Under the pieces are notes generated by a model. That model ran no database searches. It saw only the letters and a list, made by a program, of their open reading frames with translations, and was not told the DNA's origin. The position numbers were made by a program, and so were the translations under genes. A stretch of DNA of 64,000 nucleotides. Source: Ziziphus jujuba. Its lineage: Eukaryota; Streptophyta; Magnoliopsida; Rosales; Rhamnaceae. Below are positions 46,389 to 59,243 of this stretch, piece after piece (the first letter of the stretch is position 1; the number at the start of each line of letters is the position of its first letter). The DNA is taken from contig NC_083379.1 of the NCBI RefSeq assembly GCF_031755915.1, forward strand, positions 569,001-633,000. The letters are read 5' to 3'.

Positions 46389-48809
46389 CTAAATAGAGGA
46401 AAACTAATTTGATGATTGGAAGTTGACGTTACTTTGTTCTATATTGGGAAAAACCTATCAGGGTTTCTGGAACAATAATATTTGAGTTTGAATTCCCATA
46501 TTGGCTTAGATTAATAAAGAAAAACACTTTTGTTTCTAAAAAGAATTGTAAACGTTTTCCAAATGCTTGTGAGTTTTCTGGCAGCTTTGGATTAACTTGG
46601 AGTTGTACGTCACTTTTCGTGGTCAAACAAGTAATAGAATCCAGCGCGTAAGAATAGTGCCGATAAATAGACTCGAGCGATCGATCATCATCTTCAGTGA
46701 GAAAGGAGTTTTAATTGGTCCATAAAACAACGAAAATTTAATCAGTTGATTGTCTATCAAAGGTTAGTCCCAAAAATAAAAAAAGAAAAAGAAAAATAAA
46801 GTAAAAACTTTAAGGTCAATGGTCTAGATTCAATTAATGGTTTCCATATGTGGCGTTGAAAAATTTTGTTCGTACAACTATTTTGAAATTAATTAAAACA
46901 ATAATAAAGTATAGGGTTAAGTTTACTGGAGTAGCATTTAGGTTGAGCAAAATTCCTTTTGGATATATCTCTATAATTTATTTTTACATTTGAGATGTTT
47001 TAACTTCCAAAAGTTACATAGGTTCTATATGAGTTATTTAACTATATTTAATATTCCCTCTCATCATTTATAGATCATTTTGGTATTTATATGTATTCTT
47101 TTTAAATATTTGATAATGTAAATTGAATTTAAATGATTAAAATTTTGAATGTTGATATCATGTTAACTTATTATTTATTTAAAAAATTATAACTGAGAGT
47201 AGGTGGATGTAATATGTATATCCAGCTATGTTTAACAACTCTTAAATTGATTTTTTTTTTCCCTTTTTTGCTTTTTTTTTTTAAATTTTTTATTTCTTAT
47301 AGTAATTCATCCCAAACAATTTTAAAACTTACCATTCATTAAAAAAATAAAAGAAAAAGTTTAATTTAGGATTAAAAATGAATAACCGCTAGAGTTTAGT
47401 TAGTATTTAATAGTTTTGTCATCAATGAATAACTTTTGGAGTTTAAAGAATACTACGTATAAAATTTTAGAGACTCAAATTAAATTTTACTTGAATTGAA
47501 TGGTAGTAAAATGCATTTAAACCTAAATTATATAGTATATATATATATATATATATAGGATGTCAAAGTAACAGATGGTTAATACATTTTCTTACTACTA
47601 AAATATTGTTGTCATCGCCAAATTAATTAAACATGTGTATTAAAATCACTATACACATTTTCTTATAAACAAATTAATCAAAGTGAAAAAGTGTGAAATC
47701 CCCTCTTTAACTCTCTTTTTGAAACTTCGGGCGGCAAAACAGGATATTTTGCATTATATTTGTCTTTAGCGTCACACAGTGCATATTGTCTTTAATGAAA
47801 ACCATGTAAATCGTGTTTTTTGTTTTATATTATTTTTTAAACAAACCATGTACCCCTAACTCATCAAAGGTTGTGTTTGAAATTTAAATTCGTTCCTTTA
47901 CCAAAACTTTCAAAGCTTTTAATGGTAATTAAGAACAAACGGGAAAAAAAAAAGCTGCTATTGGTAACTAACTTGGCGTACACGAATCTTGTTGGTCAAT
48001 AACCATGATAAAACTTGCGAAGCTCCAATATTATTTCCAAGTAGAAAATTGTTAGAGATATCAAATATATAAATATTTATTAAATATATTCCCTCATGGG
48101 GTTTTACTTTAAGGGGATAGCTATTATAAGTTATTATTACTTGTTCATTTATTTATTATTAATGTTGTTGTTGTTGGTCAAATAATCGTGATAAAACTTG
48201 CTAGCAGCAATATTATTTCCCGGTAGAATAATGCTAAAGAGGTATTAATTAGCCTATTAATTTGACATGGAAAAAATGAAATGTTTTTGTTTTATTAGTT
48301 GAAATTTTAATATACCTTTCATAATACAAACAAGAAAACTTTTTAAATGATAAATATAATGAAATATAAGCAAATAATATGGTCGTGTTTATCATTTGGC
48401 CATAAACATCTCAGTACATTAGTTGATAACTTTAACATCATTTTTTCAAATTACTCTTTGAAAATGATAATATTAAAAGTACTAATTAATCTATCAAGAT
48501 ATCTATTAAGATAAGATGAAATGGCAAATTAGTATTTTATTTTATATTGGTTGAAATTTTAATACATCCTATATATGAATAAATGAATTTTTTAAAAGAT
48601 AAATATAACAAAATCTAAACTTATGGTATAACTATTCTTGGTAAACATTTTGGTAGAATACCTCAATAATATAGCTTTATCTAGAAGGCGGTGGGATTCG
48701 CTTGACAAGAAATTGGCAAAATTCCTCATTTGGCTGCAGCGAAAATTAAAAAAAAATAAAATAAAATAATTAAAGACAAGGCAAATTTTTAACGTGGCAA
48801 AAATATCAG
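42966..48809. other. Long AT-rich intergenic region (about 5.8 kb)
   Basis: No convincing gene on either strand. It holds several (TA)n runs (for example near 45,620, 46,361 and 47,538), poly-A/T tracts, the 125-bp duplication at 43,801-44,040 and a short 39-bp-period repeat at about 44,502-44,590 (AGTTTTTAGTTTAGTTTTG words). The ORF at 45,845-46,090 is a low-complexity artefact. Confidence 0.55.
43801..44040. repeat. Tandem duplication, 125-bp period
   Basis: TGTCTCATGTAGATTGTGCA at 43,801 and TGTCTCGTGTAAATTGTGCA at 43,926 begin two diverged units that both continue through GGTGAATTAA and GAGAAAACCAAAT to GTTATGTTAAGA. Non-coding. Confidence 0.8.
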
Positions 48810-48831
48810 CCAATGAGCGAGTATATGTATA

Positions 48832-48839
48832 TATATAAA
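48832..48839 (+). promoter_or_regulatory. TATA box of mandelonitrile lyase-like gene 1
   Basis: TATATAAA about 65 bp upstream of the ATG at 48,902, with a CCAAT word at 48,810-48,814. The spacing is right for a plant core promoter with a short leader. Confidence 0.5.
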
Positions 48840-48901
48840 CCTTTCAAGCTTATTTTGCTTATATCTTAAAGCTACACGCTAAGTATACACTTGAAATTAT
48901 T

Positions 48902-51900
48902 ATGGGCGCTTGGTTATTGATTGTGCTTTCGTTTATTTTTCATCATCAATTCGAGGTTCTTGGATTGGCTACTTCATCTGACCATGGTACACACATAACT
49001 ACGTCCATTTCTACATTTCTATTTCTCATTTATATGCATGAATTTTTTTTGGCCGATATTTATATGCTGAATTATTGGTAGTTATATAATCTTGGATATT
49101 AGTAACTTTGACAAAAGAGATTGTTAAGTATGTGCGCCTTGAACTTTTAGGTTTTGTCAGCTTGACCACTGAAAAAACACTCTTTGATTGAGCCAAAAGA
49201 AGAAGAAGAATTATTTAATTAGGTAGAACCTAATAGAAAAAGGAAAAAAATCGAGGCTAAAGGTTTTTAGGATACATGTTGTTTTTTTATTTTTATTTTT
49301 ATTTTTAATTATATATATATATTTATTTATTTATTTATTTATATTTTAAATTTTTGATAATTCCAATTAAACAGCATTACTATGTTCATATTTACCAAAC
49401 AATATAGATATACTCAGCTAATTAGAACTAAATATATTTTTAAAATTAAAAAAAAGACTGGAACTTTTTTTTTCTTTATGGTCGAAACATAGAGTTTTAA
49501 TTGATTCTATTACTTCATCTAATTCTTTTAAATATTAATATATTTATTTGTTAAACAAATATTTTTCTATAATATATTTTTTTCTAAATTTCTCCGTGCT
49601 TGAAATATTTTATTGATATATTAAACATTCTCCATCAAATATAATTAAGAAAATAAATTAGATTTCATCCAAATTAATAAAAGATATGCTTTTCTATCAT
49701 TTTTTTTTTCTTTTTTCAGTTTTTTAATGTCGAAAGTATGTTAAAATTTGCTTAGTTAAACCTGTTAAGTTGTAATTCGGTTCTCTATATATTGAATATC
49801 ATAGTGTATTGTTTAGTTGGAACTTACTGAACAATTAAACAATGCTTGATAATATAAAATCAAATTAAATATTTTGACTTAAAATGCATTGTGGTATTTA
49901 ATCATAAAGGTAGCAGGAACAGAAAAAAGTGGCGTGCATAAAAGAGCCCCTCTATTTTTGGTTGTTATAGCCACCCTTTAGTTTTTTTCCATGCACTACG
50001 CATTTCAAAGAAAGAACCAAACAAAAAAGTGCAGATCTACTTCTAATCGCAACTACAATATGCTCCTTTTCGATCTATGCATGTGTCTTTCAAGTTTGTG
50101 CTGCAAACATATATAATAGCTATTTTGTTACATATTTCAAATAAATGTCAACTTTGTTCACATCTTTACCCTTCTCTTCATGAGTTGCAGATTTCAGTTA
50201 TATGAACTCTGTATACAATGCCACTGATCTACCAATAAGAGATGAGTATGACTATATAATAGTTGGAGGTGGAACAGCAGGTTGTCCTTTGGCTGCGACT
50301 TTGTCAGCGAACTACTCGGTTCTTGTCGTTGAAAGGGGCAGTGCTCCTTCATCATACCCAATGGTGTTGACCGCAGACGGTATATTTGGTAATCTCTTGC
50401 AGGAAGATGATGGTAAAACACCGGCTCAGAGGTTCACTTCAGAAGATGGTGTTGCAAATGTTAGAGGAAGAATCCTTGGTGGGACCAGCATGATCAATGG
50501 TGGATTCTTCTCCAGAGCTGATGACCAGTTCTATAATGAATCTGGCATTAACTGGGACATGGATACGGCCGAGGAGGCATATCAATGGGTGGAAGACACC
50601 ATTGTTTTCCATTTGAATCTATCAGCTTGGCAATCTACTTTCAAAGATGGTTTGCTTGAAGCAGGAGTCACTCCTGACAATGGGTTCACTCTGCAACACT
50701 TAGTAGGAACAAAATCTTCCGGTTCAATCTTCGATAACGAGGGAAAGAGACATGGAGCTGTGGAGCTTCTTAACAGAGGAGTACTGGAGAACCTGAAAGT
50801 TGCAGTTGAGGCCTGGGTGGAAAGAATCATCTTCTCTTCCAAAGCATCAGGTGATCGAGCATGCAAGCAGCCTACATGTTCCTGATCTCTCTCTCTCTCT
50901 CTCTCTAGATATATATATATATAAATAAGTCAGTTCTTACTATATTAAAACAAAACTGCGTATAAATGTATATATATATATATATATATATTTTTACTCT
51001 TGCGTTGAAAAGCAGGTGTATCGGCGAGTGGAGTCAAATATAGTGATTCACAAGGAAAGACTCATACGGCATTGGTAAGAGATGGAGGAGAGGTGATATT
51101 AAGTGCAGGGGCAATTGGGAGCCCTCAGCTTCTTCTGCTGAGTGGGGTTGGTCCGTTTGCTAATCTTTCCTCACAGGGAATTTCGGTTGTCTTGGAAAAT
51201 CCAGATGTGGGAAACCATATGGCTGATAATCCCCGTAATAATGTCAACATTGTAGTTCCATTTGGATTGGATCCATCAATTCCACAGGTGGCAGGGATCA
51301 CCAATGAATTCAATTACCTAGAGTCAAGCTCCTCCATCATCCCATTTTCTTTTCCTCAACCTTTTAGCCTTTTCCCAAATGGAACTTCTCCCTTAGAATT
51401 AAGTGTTGTATTCATCGTTGACAAGTTCGCCGGACCCCTGTCGAGTGGATCCCTCTGGCTGGTTTCGTCGGCCGATGTCAAAGTCAGCCCTGCCGTCCGA
51501 TTCAACTACTTTGAAGATCCAGAGGACCTTGCTCGCTGTGTAAGGGGAATGAGGTTGGTGGGTGATATGCTCAAGACTAGCTCCATGCAGGGATTCAAGT
51601 TTGAAGATTTAGAAGGTGCTGAAGGTTTCAAGTTTCTAGGACCTGCTTTGCCAATTAACCAATCAGATGATGCATCAATGGAGGAGTTTTGTCGAAGCAC
51701 AGTGACAACCATCTGGCATTACCATGGCGGATGCTTGGTGGGAAAGGTGGTGAATGGTGATTTGAAGGTGGTGGGTACAAATTCACTTCGAGTAGTAGAT
51801 AGTTCCATATTCAATTCATCACCCGGCACCAACCCTCAGGCCACCCTAATGATGATAGGCCGGTAAATATTAGTCTTAGTCTTAGTCTTTCTCGTTTCAT

Positions 51901-52006
51901 ACTTTTATTTATTTTTTTAATTTTTAACTTGGTTTATGTCGTTTTGTGCACTTTTGGCAGGTACATTGGACTTAGAATCTTGCAGGAAAGAGAGGCCGCC
52001 AAATAG
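48902..52006 (+). CDS. (R)-mandelonitrile lyase-like FAD (GMC) oxidoreductase, gene 1
   Basis: Secreted GMC-fold flavoprotein of the (R)-mandelonitrile lyase-like family. Exons 48902-48986, 50191-50850, 51016-51862 and 51961-52006 join in frame to 545 residues, the usual family length. A hydrophobic N-terminus ([15 protein letters not shown]) is a probable signal peptide. The FAD dinucleotide-binding motif is GGGTAG at residues 54-59 within [16 protein letters not shown]. Further GMC features are [33 protein letters not shown] (GMC signature 2), the active-site WHYHGGC and SPGTNPQAT near the end. N-glycosylation sites include NATD, NYSV, NESG and NLSA. True hydroxynitrile lyases, as I recall, have His where this protein has Asn in GTNPQAT, so cyanogenic lyase activity should not be assumed. 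Intron 1 is 1.2 kb; intron 2 (165 bp) is absent from gene 2. The frame is intact. Confidence 0.9.
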
Positions 52007-52239
52007 ACTGAATGTTATGATCATATTATATAGATATATATATATATATATATATAGAAACTATCTAAATCAGGGAAATTAATTTGCTTAAGATCATTTT
52101 GTATACATGACAGGTGTGTTGTTCAATAAGTCGTTGTGGTCTGTGTGCAATTATATTATAATGTTTTGAAAAACTTATAACTTGTACAGGTTCACTGTTT
52201 TGAAACCTGATTATAATAAAAGTACAATAAACTTTTAGA

Positions 52240-52274
<35 letters not shown>

Positions 52275-52511
52275 TTGCTGCAACACTCTACAAATGCTTT
52301 GCTTTTTCGCTGCTTTGAACAAACTTAATGAAGTACAAGATAAAAAATACTTAATTTGGTTGAAAATGGACTTGTGATCAGTTAATTAGTTATGTATTGA
52401 ATTAATGTTTGTCATAACCTACTTTTCTTTTTGGGGGTCAAACACATAAATTTCATTCAAGCATAGAGGGATAACAAACACTTCTTGTTATGTTTGTCAG
52501 TGTAACTTAGG
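52007..52511. other. 3' flank of gene 1
   Basis: Contains a (TA)n run near 52,032-52,056, a possible poly-A signal AATAAA region near 52,210 and a (TC)n microsatellite at about 52,240-52,271. No gene. Confidence 0.5.
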
Positions 52512-52980
52512 TATATGCAAGGAAGAAAATGTCGACGAGATCGGCGAAATGTCGCCGACAATTTCGAGTGTCGCCAACCATCGGCACCGATAGAGGGGGA
52601 AGAAATTTTCTTCAGGTGTATCGTGTAATATCGCCGTTATCGGAGGGTTTCGGTCGGAATTTCGGGAACGGTCGAAATGTCAAGAAATCCGACGAAACCC
52701 AGCAGTCCCGGTCGTGGAAATTAAAGAAGATCCGTCTGCTACCTCTGCAAACAGCTCCGGCGAGTCAGCAATCCAGATCCGGTGAACAGCCACGAGTAAG
52801 CAATCCAAGAAGGAAGCAATCGGGACTTCGGGAGAGTATAGGGCTGGGCAACAAAATTTTTTGACAAAGAACCATCGAGAGAGAGAGAGAGAGAGAGAGA
52901 GGATGAGTGGGTGACCGGCGGTGACAAGCTGAAGGAATGCCGTTGGTGTGACCCACAAACAAAAAAACAGAGGAACCATC

Positions 52981-53014
<34 letters not shown>

Positions 53015-53943
53015 CGAAAAAGAAAAAAGAGGATGAGTGGGTGATCGGCGGTGACAAGCTAAAGAAATGCCCTTGGTGTGACTCACAAAACCACTGGCAC
53101 TTGTATGCTGAACAATCATGGTCACTAATCGCAAAACCACCTTCCATTTTTTTTTTTTTTTTGGTTTCTTTTTTGTGGACTCCGCTTATTTTGGCTTTAG
53201 ATTGCTTTTGATATTTTAATTTCAAAATGTTATTATTTAGATTTTCAATTTTAAAATACATTATAATGAACATTCTATATTTTTAATTTACTGCACATTA
53301 TTAATTTAATGCATATTGATTTAGTCATTATCATAAGATTTTTCAATATTAACCCAAAAAAAATTATGATCAAGATGATTCCCATATTTTAATAAACTAT
53401 AGAACATCTAATATTAAGTTTGATGGTAACTTATACTTCATTATTATATTAGAGGTTAAAAATTATAATTATTAAAATTATAAAAGGTTCATTAATAACA
53501 AAATTAAAATTATAAAGCTTAATATGATGGAATTATAAATTGAGTATCTAAATTGCACCATTTTAAAAAAGGCACGCAAATATAATTAGCTCTTTAATAT
53601 AACAAGCCATGAGTGAAGGTTTTAATTATGTAAATCATTGTAACAGTATAACTAATAATTTATAGTTAGATATGTATACAGTAAGGTTCAAAATATTTAT
53701 TAGATATCTAACAAATACTGTATTTTTTTTATTTATAATAATTTTTAATATTTATAAATTATTTTATTCTCATTATATTATCATATTGTATTTTTTTATA
53801 TTATTTTACTATATTAATTATTTTATACATAAAAATATGTATTGTAAATTAAATAATTAAAATTTTTATAATTTTATCGATATTTTTATAAAATTATATT
53901 TTTGATATTTTCATAAATACCGATATTTTCATCATTGGATATA
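52512..53943. mobile_element. Candidate TIR DNA transposon remnant (about 1.43 kb)
   Basis: The left end (52,512-52,534, starting TATATGCAAGGAAG) and the reverse complement of the right end (53,921-53,943) match at 19 of 23 positions. TGTAACTT lies just outside both ends (52,501-52,508 and 53,944-53,951). This arrangement is like a hAT (8-bp) or MULE (about 9-bp) insertion. The left third is distinctly GC-rich and carries (GA)n tracts and an internal tandem duplication; the right part is AT-rich. No transposase is visible; ORFs are simple-sequence artefacts. Exact ends are uncertain by one or two bases. Confidence 0.5.
52880..53095. repeat. Tandem duplication with (GA)n microsatellites
   Basis: Two diverged copies of a unit of about 125 bp: GAGAGAG run, GGATGAGTGGGTGA, CGGCGGTGACAAGCT, then TTGGTGTGAC and CACAAA. 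First copy is about 52,880-52,960 and second 52,990-53,090. Confidence 0.75.
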
Positions 53944-54394
53944 TGTAACTTGTTAGTCGTTTTTTTTTTTTTTTTGGAAATGGCTAAAATATTTATGATA
54001 AAAGACTTATATCTATATATATATATATATATATTTGGTAATAGACTTATGTCTATATATTATATAGACTTGTAAAAGTATTCTGCTTATACGGGATTTG
54101 GCTATCAAATTTTTTAATGTTTTTAAAAGTGCGTTTGGAATTACTTTTGAACCCTTAAATTGGATTATAGAATAGTTTTTTTTTTTTTTTTTTTGTTTTT
54201 GTTTATAAAATAATGTGTTGGGTAAATCTATAGCAACAAAATAGGCCTCACCCTACCCACGTTATCAATCCCCTTCAAAAGTTATAATCTTAAAATCGAC
54301 CACTTTTTCAGATTTTTTTTTTAACATAATCAATAATTTAAAATGGAATTACTATTATAGTCTTCAACTAATAACAAAATTTCCTTTTTACCCA
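53944..54394. other. AT-rich intergenic stretch
   Basis: Poly-T tracts and a (TA)n run near 54,010-54,033; no gene. Confidence 0.5.
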
Positions 54395-54430
54395 TAAATT
54401 TATAGAGTTTTTGTATTAATCAATTAAATG

Positions 54431-54461
<31 letters not shown>

Positions 54462-55905
54462 GCAGTTGGGATGAGAAAAGAAATTTCTCATCATGGTGTT
54501 TTATGTTTGTATTAAACACAATTTCAAATTGGGTTCTATTAGGTGTTTATGTTTTTGTTTTTGTTTTTGTTTTTTTTGTTTTTTTTAATTTATAGTTTTT
54601 GAAATGTCTAATTACCATTAAAAAATAATTGAAATAAGCAAAATATATTCAATTTAATTAAAAAAAACTAAAATAAACCAAATATGTTAATAATGACACT
54701 TGGTTGATTCTTTCTTCAACTAATTTTTCTTTAACACAGCTAAAATTGATTCTTGTAGAAACTATCCCAATACCAAACTAGCCTTGACTATACTAGCATC
54801 TGTATTTTGTATCCTATATTACAAAACTACATTGCCCCTAATTAAACTATTAGTTTTCTTTCGATTAAGTTTAAAATACATTTTGATAGATGTATTTGAT
54901 CAAGTTAAATATATTCAACTCATATAATTAACTTTGTTCTAAATTATTTGATTCTATTTTAATTTATGTTTATACAATAATCAAGTTTAATTTTGCCGAA
55001 TTTTTGAAATGAAAGAATGTATGATTAGACTAAGCTAACAGAAAAATAATTTGCGAAAGGACAGTATGGTGGATTTTGTAGCTTAAAGTGCAAAAAGCAA
55101 AAAGATATGCATATTTGAGAGGAACAAAATATAACTATCCCATAAAAAATGTAAATATATAAATTTAAAGAGTTTTTGTATTAATAAATTAAATAATATA
55201 TGTATACATATATATATATATATATATATTTAATGTTAATGGAGTTGGGATGAAAAATTCTCATCGTGGTGTTTTATTTTTGTATTAAACATAATTTTAA
55301 ATTGGGTTTTATTATTTTTTTCCCTCTCTTCTTAAGCTTATAGTTAATTGAAATATTAAACCACTACTAACAAAAAATTGAAGTAAACTCTATACTCAAC
55401 TCAATTAAAAAAAAAAAGAAAAAAAGAAGCACATTAATAACAACACTTAGTTGATTCTTTCTTTAGCGCTTTTTTTTTTTTAATTATTTTTTTTTAAATA
55501 TAGCTAAAGCTGATTCTTTTAAAAACTATCCTAATACATCACTGGCTATAACTATTCTAGCTTCTGTATTTTGCACCCTATATTACAAAACTTGCATTGC
55601 TTCCTAATTAACTATTAGTTTTCTTTCAATTAAGTTTACAATCTATTTTGACAGATGAATTTGATGAAATAAAATATATTCAACTTATATAATTAAATCA
55701 TTTGATTCTATTTTAATTTATGTTTATACAATAATCCAGATTAATTTTGCTAAATGTTTTAAAGAAAAACTGTATGACTGAACTAAACTAATAGAAAATA
55801 TCTGAAATGGTATTATGGTGAATTTTGTATTTTAAAATGCAAAATACAAGAAGATATGCATATCTGAGAGAAGTAAAATATAACTATCCCATAAAAATTG
55901 TAAAT
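54395..55905. repeat. Tandem duplication, two copies of about 0.78 kb
   Basis: Equivalent GTTGGGATGA words lie at 54,465 and 55,244, a 779-bp shift. Both copies run in the same order: AGAGTTTTTGTATTAAT, (TA)n, GTTGGGATGA, TTGATTCTTTCTT, ATTAGTTTTCTTTC, ATATTCAACT, GATATGCATAT and ACTATCCCATAAAAA. Substitutions and small indels are frequent, so the duplication is not recent. Non-coding. Confidence 0.8.
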
Positions 55906-57284
55906 CTTCTTTTGTTATACCCAAGAATTAACTCTTTTGAGTGTTTTTTTTTTTTTGGGATTGCCAGGAACTCTTTCTTAAAAGGATTTTCATTTTGGAA
56001 GTTGATCAATTAATCCAATAAATCCGACAGTATAATTAAGATATAATAACAAGTGTTCACCCACCCTAATATGGCCACATGGTATCGATATTTAATTATT
56101 TTTGGAGAATATCAGTCTGCTCAACATATATATATGTTTTTTCTCCAATGGACCTCCGGTTTACGTGATCATCCGCTTCTGTTAAACGTCTTTGACACTG
56201 TAATGAAAGATGTTATGGTTGTTCAGCAGATTGGTTTGACTTTGACTTTGTTTGTACATTTTATAGATTAATAAAGCGCTCTTATTGCTTTTTTAATATT
56301 TCTTAATTCTACATGTTAAGAGTACATAATTTAATTCCAACCCATTTTTTAAAATAAATTTTGGTCTTTTGAGAATAATGGCATAGGATTGGGATTTTCT
56401 ATTCCAAATTGTCAATCAAAAAAAAAAAAAAAAAATCAACGCAAAAAATTTAAAGATTTATGAAATTATAGCAACTCCATATGCAAACGATGTGAAATTT
56501 CACCCCTAAAATGCAGTACAAGTGTTCCGCAGGATCGAAATGCGGTACAACTAGTGCACCAAAAAAGGACCATGGAACTATGATTGTGATCCCATAAGTA
56601 CAAATTAAGTGGCCCACGTGTTTGCCAAACATGTACAACAAGTACTAAATAATTATGGACATTTTGTTATGGAAATTATTTTATTTTAATTTTACTATTT
56701 ATTACTGTTTGTGATTAATAGTAATGAAATATATTATTAAAATGATAAACACTAATTACATGCATTTAATTATTATTTTTTTTATGGTTAGTGATAAATA
56801 ACATGTTTTTTATCTTTATTTTTATATTTATCATATTTCCCAGATTAGGTGTTATATATGTAGTGGTTCAAATTTATATTAGTTTTTTGTCAAAACAATA
56901 TTCCACTCTAAATTAAAAAAACAATTCTCAATATTGTTTTCCGGATCATAGAAAGGAATTTTTTTCTTTCTTTCTTTTTTTTTTTTTGGGTGGTTTTTGT
57001 GCGTGCGTAGAAGTTGGTGTACGAGTAATGAAAACTTTATGAAGCTTCATGTTGTAGGTATTGGGTTGGTCGGTTGGGCTTGACAAATAAGAAATTACAG
57101 TATTTAATTCCTTTAATGGGTGGTCGGCAGGCTGAGCAAGAAATAATTAATTCAGCAGTATTTGATTTTAATTCCCTATAATTATCTTATAAATTATATT
57201 CTCCACACACAAATTGTTGCTAAATTTTCAAGCTAGTTTCGGTGCTTAAATATTTTTTAAATCGAACCAACCAAAGGATGGAAC
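55906..57284. other. Intergenic region upstream of gene 2
   Basis: Two short moderately GC-rich patches (about 56,050-56,260 and 56,460-56,640) are open for 60-70 codons but show no recognisable protein motif; they may be repeat fragments. The rest is AT-rich with poly-T tracts. Confidence 0.4.
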
Positions 57285-57292
57285 TATAAAAG
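57285..57292 (+). promoter_or_regulatory. TATA box of mandelonitrile lyase-like gene 2
   Basis: TATAAAAG, 62 bp upstream of the ATG at 57,347, the same spacing as in gene 1. Confidence 0.5.
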
Positions 57293-57346
57293 ATTTCATG
57301 GGTATCTTCCCTTTGGCTTAAAGAAGATATAGAAGTAAGATCAAGA

Positions 57347-59243
57347 ATGACTACTTTCATATTGTTTTTGATTTCATACATTTCACATCTACAATTGGAA
57401 GTTGTTTCGTTGGCTGCTCCATACGATCACGGTATGTATATATATATATATATATCCCCATTTGTACATACTTTCATCATTTTCAACAATATGTCCTATA
57501 TCATAGTACCGTATATAAATAATTTTAAAATCAGAACATATATGTGTATATATAGTTTGTTCAATTTTTAGTTGTCCTCGATATTCATGTTTGGCAGATT
57601 TTAGCTACATGAAATCTGTACATAATGCAACTGATGTACCATTAGAAGACGTATACGACTATATAATAGTCGGAGGAGGCACAGCAGGGTGTCCATTGGC
57701 CGCAACTTTATCAGAAAAATACTCAGTTCTTGTCCTCGAAAGAGGCAATTCCCCTGTATCATATCCACAGGTTTTGAATTCAAATGGTGTATTAGCAAAT
57801 CTACTGCAGGAAGACGATGGGAAGTCACCTGCAGAGAGATTCACTTCAGAAGATGGAGTACCAAATACAAGAGGAAGAGTCCTCGGTGGCAGCAGCATGA
57901 TCAACGCGGGATTCTACTCCAGAGCCGACAAGGAATTCTATATGCAATCAGGCATTCAATGGGACATGGATAGTGTCGAAAATTCTTATCAATGGGTGGA
58001 AGAAACTATTGTTTTCAAACCAAATCTGTCAGTCTGGCAATCTATTTTCAAACAAGCTTTGCTTCAAGCAGGAGTAGGTCCTGACAATGGATTCACTCTG
58101 CAACATTTGGTAGGAAGCAAAGCTTCTGGTTCCACATTTGATGATCAGGGAAGGAGACATGGAGCCGTGGAGCTTCTCAACAGAGGAGTATTGAAGAACC
58201 TGAGAGTTGCAGTTCAGGCCTCGGTCGAGAAAATCATTTTCAATTATAATCATATTGAAGGTTTATGTGCAATTGGAGTCGAATATACTGATTCTAATGG
58301 TTGGTCTCGTCGTCGGGCATTTTTAAGAGATAAAGGAGAGGTGATATTGAGTGCAGGGGCAATTGGGAGCCCTCAACTTCTCCTTCTCAGTGGAATCGGT
58401 CCAGATCATCATCTTTCTTCCCTGTATATTCCGATTGTTCACTCAAATCCTGATGTGGGAAACTTCATGGCTGATAATCCTCGGAATAGCATCAATATTT
58501 TAGTCCCATTTGATTTGGACCCATCAGTTGCACAGGTTGCAGGAATTACCAGCGACTTCAATTACATAGAGGCAATCTCTTCGTACATGCCATTTTCATT
58601 TCCTTTACCTTTTAGCCTTTTTCCCACCTCAACTACTCCAATTAATTTGAGTGTGGCATCCATTGTTGAGAAATTCCATGGACCTATATCGAGTGGTTCT
58701 CTCCGGTTGGTGTCGCCGGTGGGGGTGGGAGTCAGTCCGGCTGTCCGATTCAATTACTTTGAAAATCCGGTGGACCTTGCTCGTTGTGTTAGAGGAATGA
58801 GGAAAGTTGGTGATATGCTGAAAACACAGTCCATGGATAGATTTAAGTTTAGAGGTTTGAAGGATGTAGAAGGAGGGTTCAAGTTTTTGGGACCTTCTTT
58901 GCCGAAGGAGCAGTCTGATGATGCATCGATGGAGGGGTTTTGTAGAAGCACAGTGACGACCATGTGGCATTACCATGGAGGATGCGTGGTGGGAAAGGTG
59001 GTGGATGGTGAATTTCGGGTGATGGGGACGAACGCACTGAGGGTGGTAGATAGTTCTGTATTTAAGACTTCACCAGGAACAAACCCTCAGGCCACCGTTA
59101 TGATGATAGGCCGGTAAGTTCAATTTTTCATAATCGCCTTATCATAATGTTTTATTTATTTATTTTTTTGTAACTTCTTGTTTTGTGCCTTGGGCAGGTA
59201 TATTGGCCTTAAGATCTTGCAGGAAAGAAAAAAGCCCAAGTAG
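57347..59243 (+). CDS. (R)-mandelonitrile lyase-like FAD (GMC) oxidoreductase, gene 2
   Basis: Tandem paralogue of the gene at 48.9 kb. Exons 57347-57431, 57598-59113 and 59198-59243 join in frame to 548 residues. Exon 1 has the same 85-nt length and phase as in gene 1, and the last exon is 46 nt in both. The middle intron of gene 1 is missing here: coding runs straight through NYNHIEGLCAIGVEYTDSNG. Signal peptide MTTFILFLISYISHL; FAD motif [64 protein letters not shown]. The Asn-for-His point made for gene 1 applies equally. Intron 1 is only 166 bp against 1.2 kb in gene 1. No lesion. Substrate unknown; likely secreted or vacuolar glycoprotein. Confidence 0.92.

Noticed and set aside
52948..53273. 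ORFs with Ser/Leu or Arg/Glu runs
   Set aside because: They translate (GA)n/(TC)n microsatellites and are not genes.
48902..59243. Calling the two intact enzymes true hydroxynitrile lyases
   Set aside because: The Asn in GTNPQAT and lack of any assay evidence make only the family-level name defensible.
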